A stretch of 7,400 nucleotides of DNA from Alphaproteobacteria bacterium (GTDB taxonomy: Bacteria; Pseudomonadota; Alphaproteobacteria; Rickettsiales; UBA8987), in NCBI GenBank assembly GCA_003531345.1, contig DQGZ01000065.1, forward strand, positions 598 through 7,997, in the 5' to 3' direction. Of the stretch, positions 5,915-7,400 are shown piece after piece (position 1 is the first letter of the stretch; each line of letters opens with the position of its first letter). The notes under the pieces were generated by a model. That model saw nothing but the letters and a program-made list of their open reading frames with translations, was not told where the DNA came from and made no database searches. A program made the position numbers and the translations under genes.

Positions 5915-7400
5915 CTAGAACCTCACTTTACCTTGCACGAATAAAGATCTTCCAACCTCATTAACCTGTATTTCTGTTGGATCTGATATGCTTGAGCGAT
6001 TTAAGTGATCAGCATATTTTGTATCAAACAAATTATTTATACCAAAAGTTAGTTCAACAGGTTTCAATTTTGTAAGTGTAGCATTTAAGTCTAAAACTGC
6101 ATATCCGCCAGTTTTTGCAACATCTCTGCCACTTCCTGTTAACCTGTTAGTATCAACTCTGGTTTGTTTTGCGGCCCAACGAACATCACTCCCAAACTTA
6201 AGATAGTCTTCTACCCTCCATTCAGCTCCTATACTTCCTTGCAATGCTGGGATTTGAGCTAGAACTGAATTGTCTGATTCATTTTCACCATATGTATAAA
6301 CAGCATTAGAATTTAATGATAAGCTTGATGAAATATCCCAACTTCCACTTAACTCAAATCCTGAAAGTAATGCATCAACATTCCTGTACACAGTAACATT
6401 AGGGGAGTTAACTAGAATGCCTGATTGCCCTCTAGCGGAATCTTTTAATATATAATCACTTACTTTGTTTGCATAAGCACTAATATCAACATTCCAACTT
6501 GATTGAGTATATCTAAATCCTGCATCTAATTGGTGATGCTTTTCTGGCTCAATTCTAGGGTTACCTACCCAAGATTGGCTACCACCCATTCCTGAATAGC
6601 TTGCCATTCCACGCTCTGTTGCATCCGCTGTTCTAACTGACCTACTTAAACCTGAATATAACATAACATCATTTGTTAAATCATGCTCAATTCTGGCTAA
6701 GCCACCAAAATTATTCTCCTTTTGTTCCGATGCTGTATAGCCATAATAAGTATTATACAGATTGTTAGCACTTAAGCTTGTAACAGAAGATATTTGATTA
6801 GCTTTACCAAAATCAGCAACTACATAATCATACCTTGCACCGATAGTTAACCTGTTATTATAATTTATGTCTTTAGTTGTTTCTAATGCTACACTCATTT
6901 CTTCCGTTGTAATATCTGGCCAAAGAATAGATTGCAGGTTAGTTACAGTAGTAGGCGTCATACCCTGTTTTCTTGTAGCATCACGATTATTAGATTTATA
7001 TTCTAAAACTGTTTTTACTAACTCATCACTAAAGTTAAAATCTGTTTTTAGTTTTGCACCATAAGTATCAGATTCTGAATCTGCTCGCATCCTCATGCCA
7101 GTTGCAGCTCTTAAGCTATAATTATCCATTAGATGCTCAACTAGTGATGCATAGGCAGACAAATCAATTTTACTTAGAGCTCCGTTCTCAAATTCCTTTT
7201 CAATCCCTGCTCTATATGTTTTACCATCTGAAATTGGACTATCCATACTTGAGCCAGCAAATAATGAATCCTCTATTTTATTCTGTTCAACTCCAAAATA
7301 AATATGGGCATCTTGAGGGGTAAAACCTAATATTAAATTACCTGATTTTTCAACAAAAGAACTTCTAACAGTATTTCCATCACCATCTTTATAATTTCCC
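5915..7400 (-). CDS. TonB-dependent outer-membrane receptor, copper-receptor-like (N-terminus outside window)
   Basis: C-terminal beta-barrel part of a TonB-dependent receptor, which imports a metal or metal complex across the outer membrane. The frame runs from the TAG at 5915-5917 to the right edge without a stop, giving about 494 residues. The signal peptide, TonB box and plug domain must lie beyond the window. An internal ATG at 7244-7246 is not the start, because coding sequence of the same barrel type continues upstream of it. Barrel features include alternating strands, VGNPRIEPEKHHQLDAGFRY, VELTFGINNLFDTKYADHLNR and a terminal phenylalanine (QGKVRF), the usual assembly signal. The stretch HLMDNYSLR plus a methionine-containing GMRMRAD and SDTYGAKL resembles OprC/NosA copper receptors. 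That substrate is recalled similarity and only moderately sure; the receptor family itself is clear. It converges on the chemoreceptor gene. Confidence 0.88.
   Translation of the reverse strand, partial: GNYKDGDGNTVRSSFVEKSGNLILGFTPQDAHIYFGVEQNKIEDSLFAGSSMDSPISDGKTYRAGIEKEFENGALSKIDLSAYASLVEHLMDNYSLRAATGMRMRADSESDTYGAKLKTDFNFSDELVKTVLEYKSNNRDATRKQGMTPTTVTNLQSILWPDITTEEMSVALETTKDINYNNRLTIGARYDYVVADFGKANQISSVTSLSANNLYNTYYGYTASEQKENNFGGLARIEHDLTNDVMLYSGLSRSVRTADATERGMASYSGMGGSQSWVGNPRIEPEKHHQLDAGFRYTQSSWNVDISAYANKVSDYILKDSARGQSGILVNSPNVTVYRNVDALLSGFELSGSWDISSSLSLNSNAVYTYGENESDNSVLAQIPALQGSIGAEWRVEDYLKFGSDVRWAAKQTRVDTNRLTGSGRDVAKTGGYAVLDLNATLTKLKPVELTFGINNLFDTKYADHLNRSSISDPTEIQVNEVGRSLFVQGKVRF

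Noticed and set aside
7244..7246. ATG as the start of the TonB receptor
   Set aside because: The same frame stays open upstream to 7400 and encodes barrel-like sequence, and the plug domain is missing, so this is an internal methionine.
7054..7323. Plus-strand open frame of 89 codons
   Set aside because: It is antisense to the receptor barrel, whose frame continues unbroken to the window edge.
1..7400. CRISPR array, tRNA or rRNA genes, insertion sequence ends
   Set aside because: No regularly spaced repeats, cloverleaf-like segments, rRNA motifs or transposase remnants were found on either strand.

Overview
The window is AT-rich DNA from a Gram-negative bacterium. A TonB-dependent outer-membrane receptor, a KatG catalase-peroxidase and a BigR/SqrR-type sulfur repressor point to Pseudomonadota, perhaps a low-GC alphaproteobacterium. 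That placement is inference from gene content only. The genes are closely packed and no gene-free stretch exceeds about 180 bases. Two genes are cut by the window edges: katG at the left and the TonB receptor at the right.

Layout. From 1 to 1672 (minus) lies katG, with its N-terminal 557 residues present. From 1673 to 1850 is a divergent control region. It holds a near-consensus promoter for the rightward genes, candidate promoters for katG, an OxyR-like site and a 10-bp inverted repeat over the rightward promoter. From 1851 to 4442 (plus) come four genes: an ArsR-family repressor with the cysteine pair of persulfide sensors, a membrane-anchored rhodanese (YgaP-like), a TauE/SafE exporter and a Blh/ETHE1-type persulfide dioxygenase. 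The last three are tightly spaced: rhodanese and exporter overlap by one base, and 11 bases separate exporter and dioxygenase. From 4514 to 5875 (plus) is a soluble chemoreceptor with a C-terminal CZB zinc-binding domain. A GC-rich hairpin at 5883-5906 separates it from the convergent TonB-dependent receptor (5915-7400, minus), which resembles the OprC/NosA copper-receptor group.

How the genes may work together. The repressor should sense sulfane sulfur. The rhodanese handles persulfide sulfur at the membrane, the dioxygenase oxidises glutathione persulfide to sulfite, and the exporter expels sulfite or a related sulfur oxyanion. No sulfide:quinone oxidoreductase is visible here. The flanking katG and the CZB chemoreceptor (a domain known to respond to zinc and, in some proteins, hypochlorite) suggest a wider reactive-sulfur and reactive-oxygen island. 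The most interesting parts are the katG/arsR control region and the chemoreceptor directly after the sulfur operon. I see no evidence for a wholly new system.
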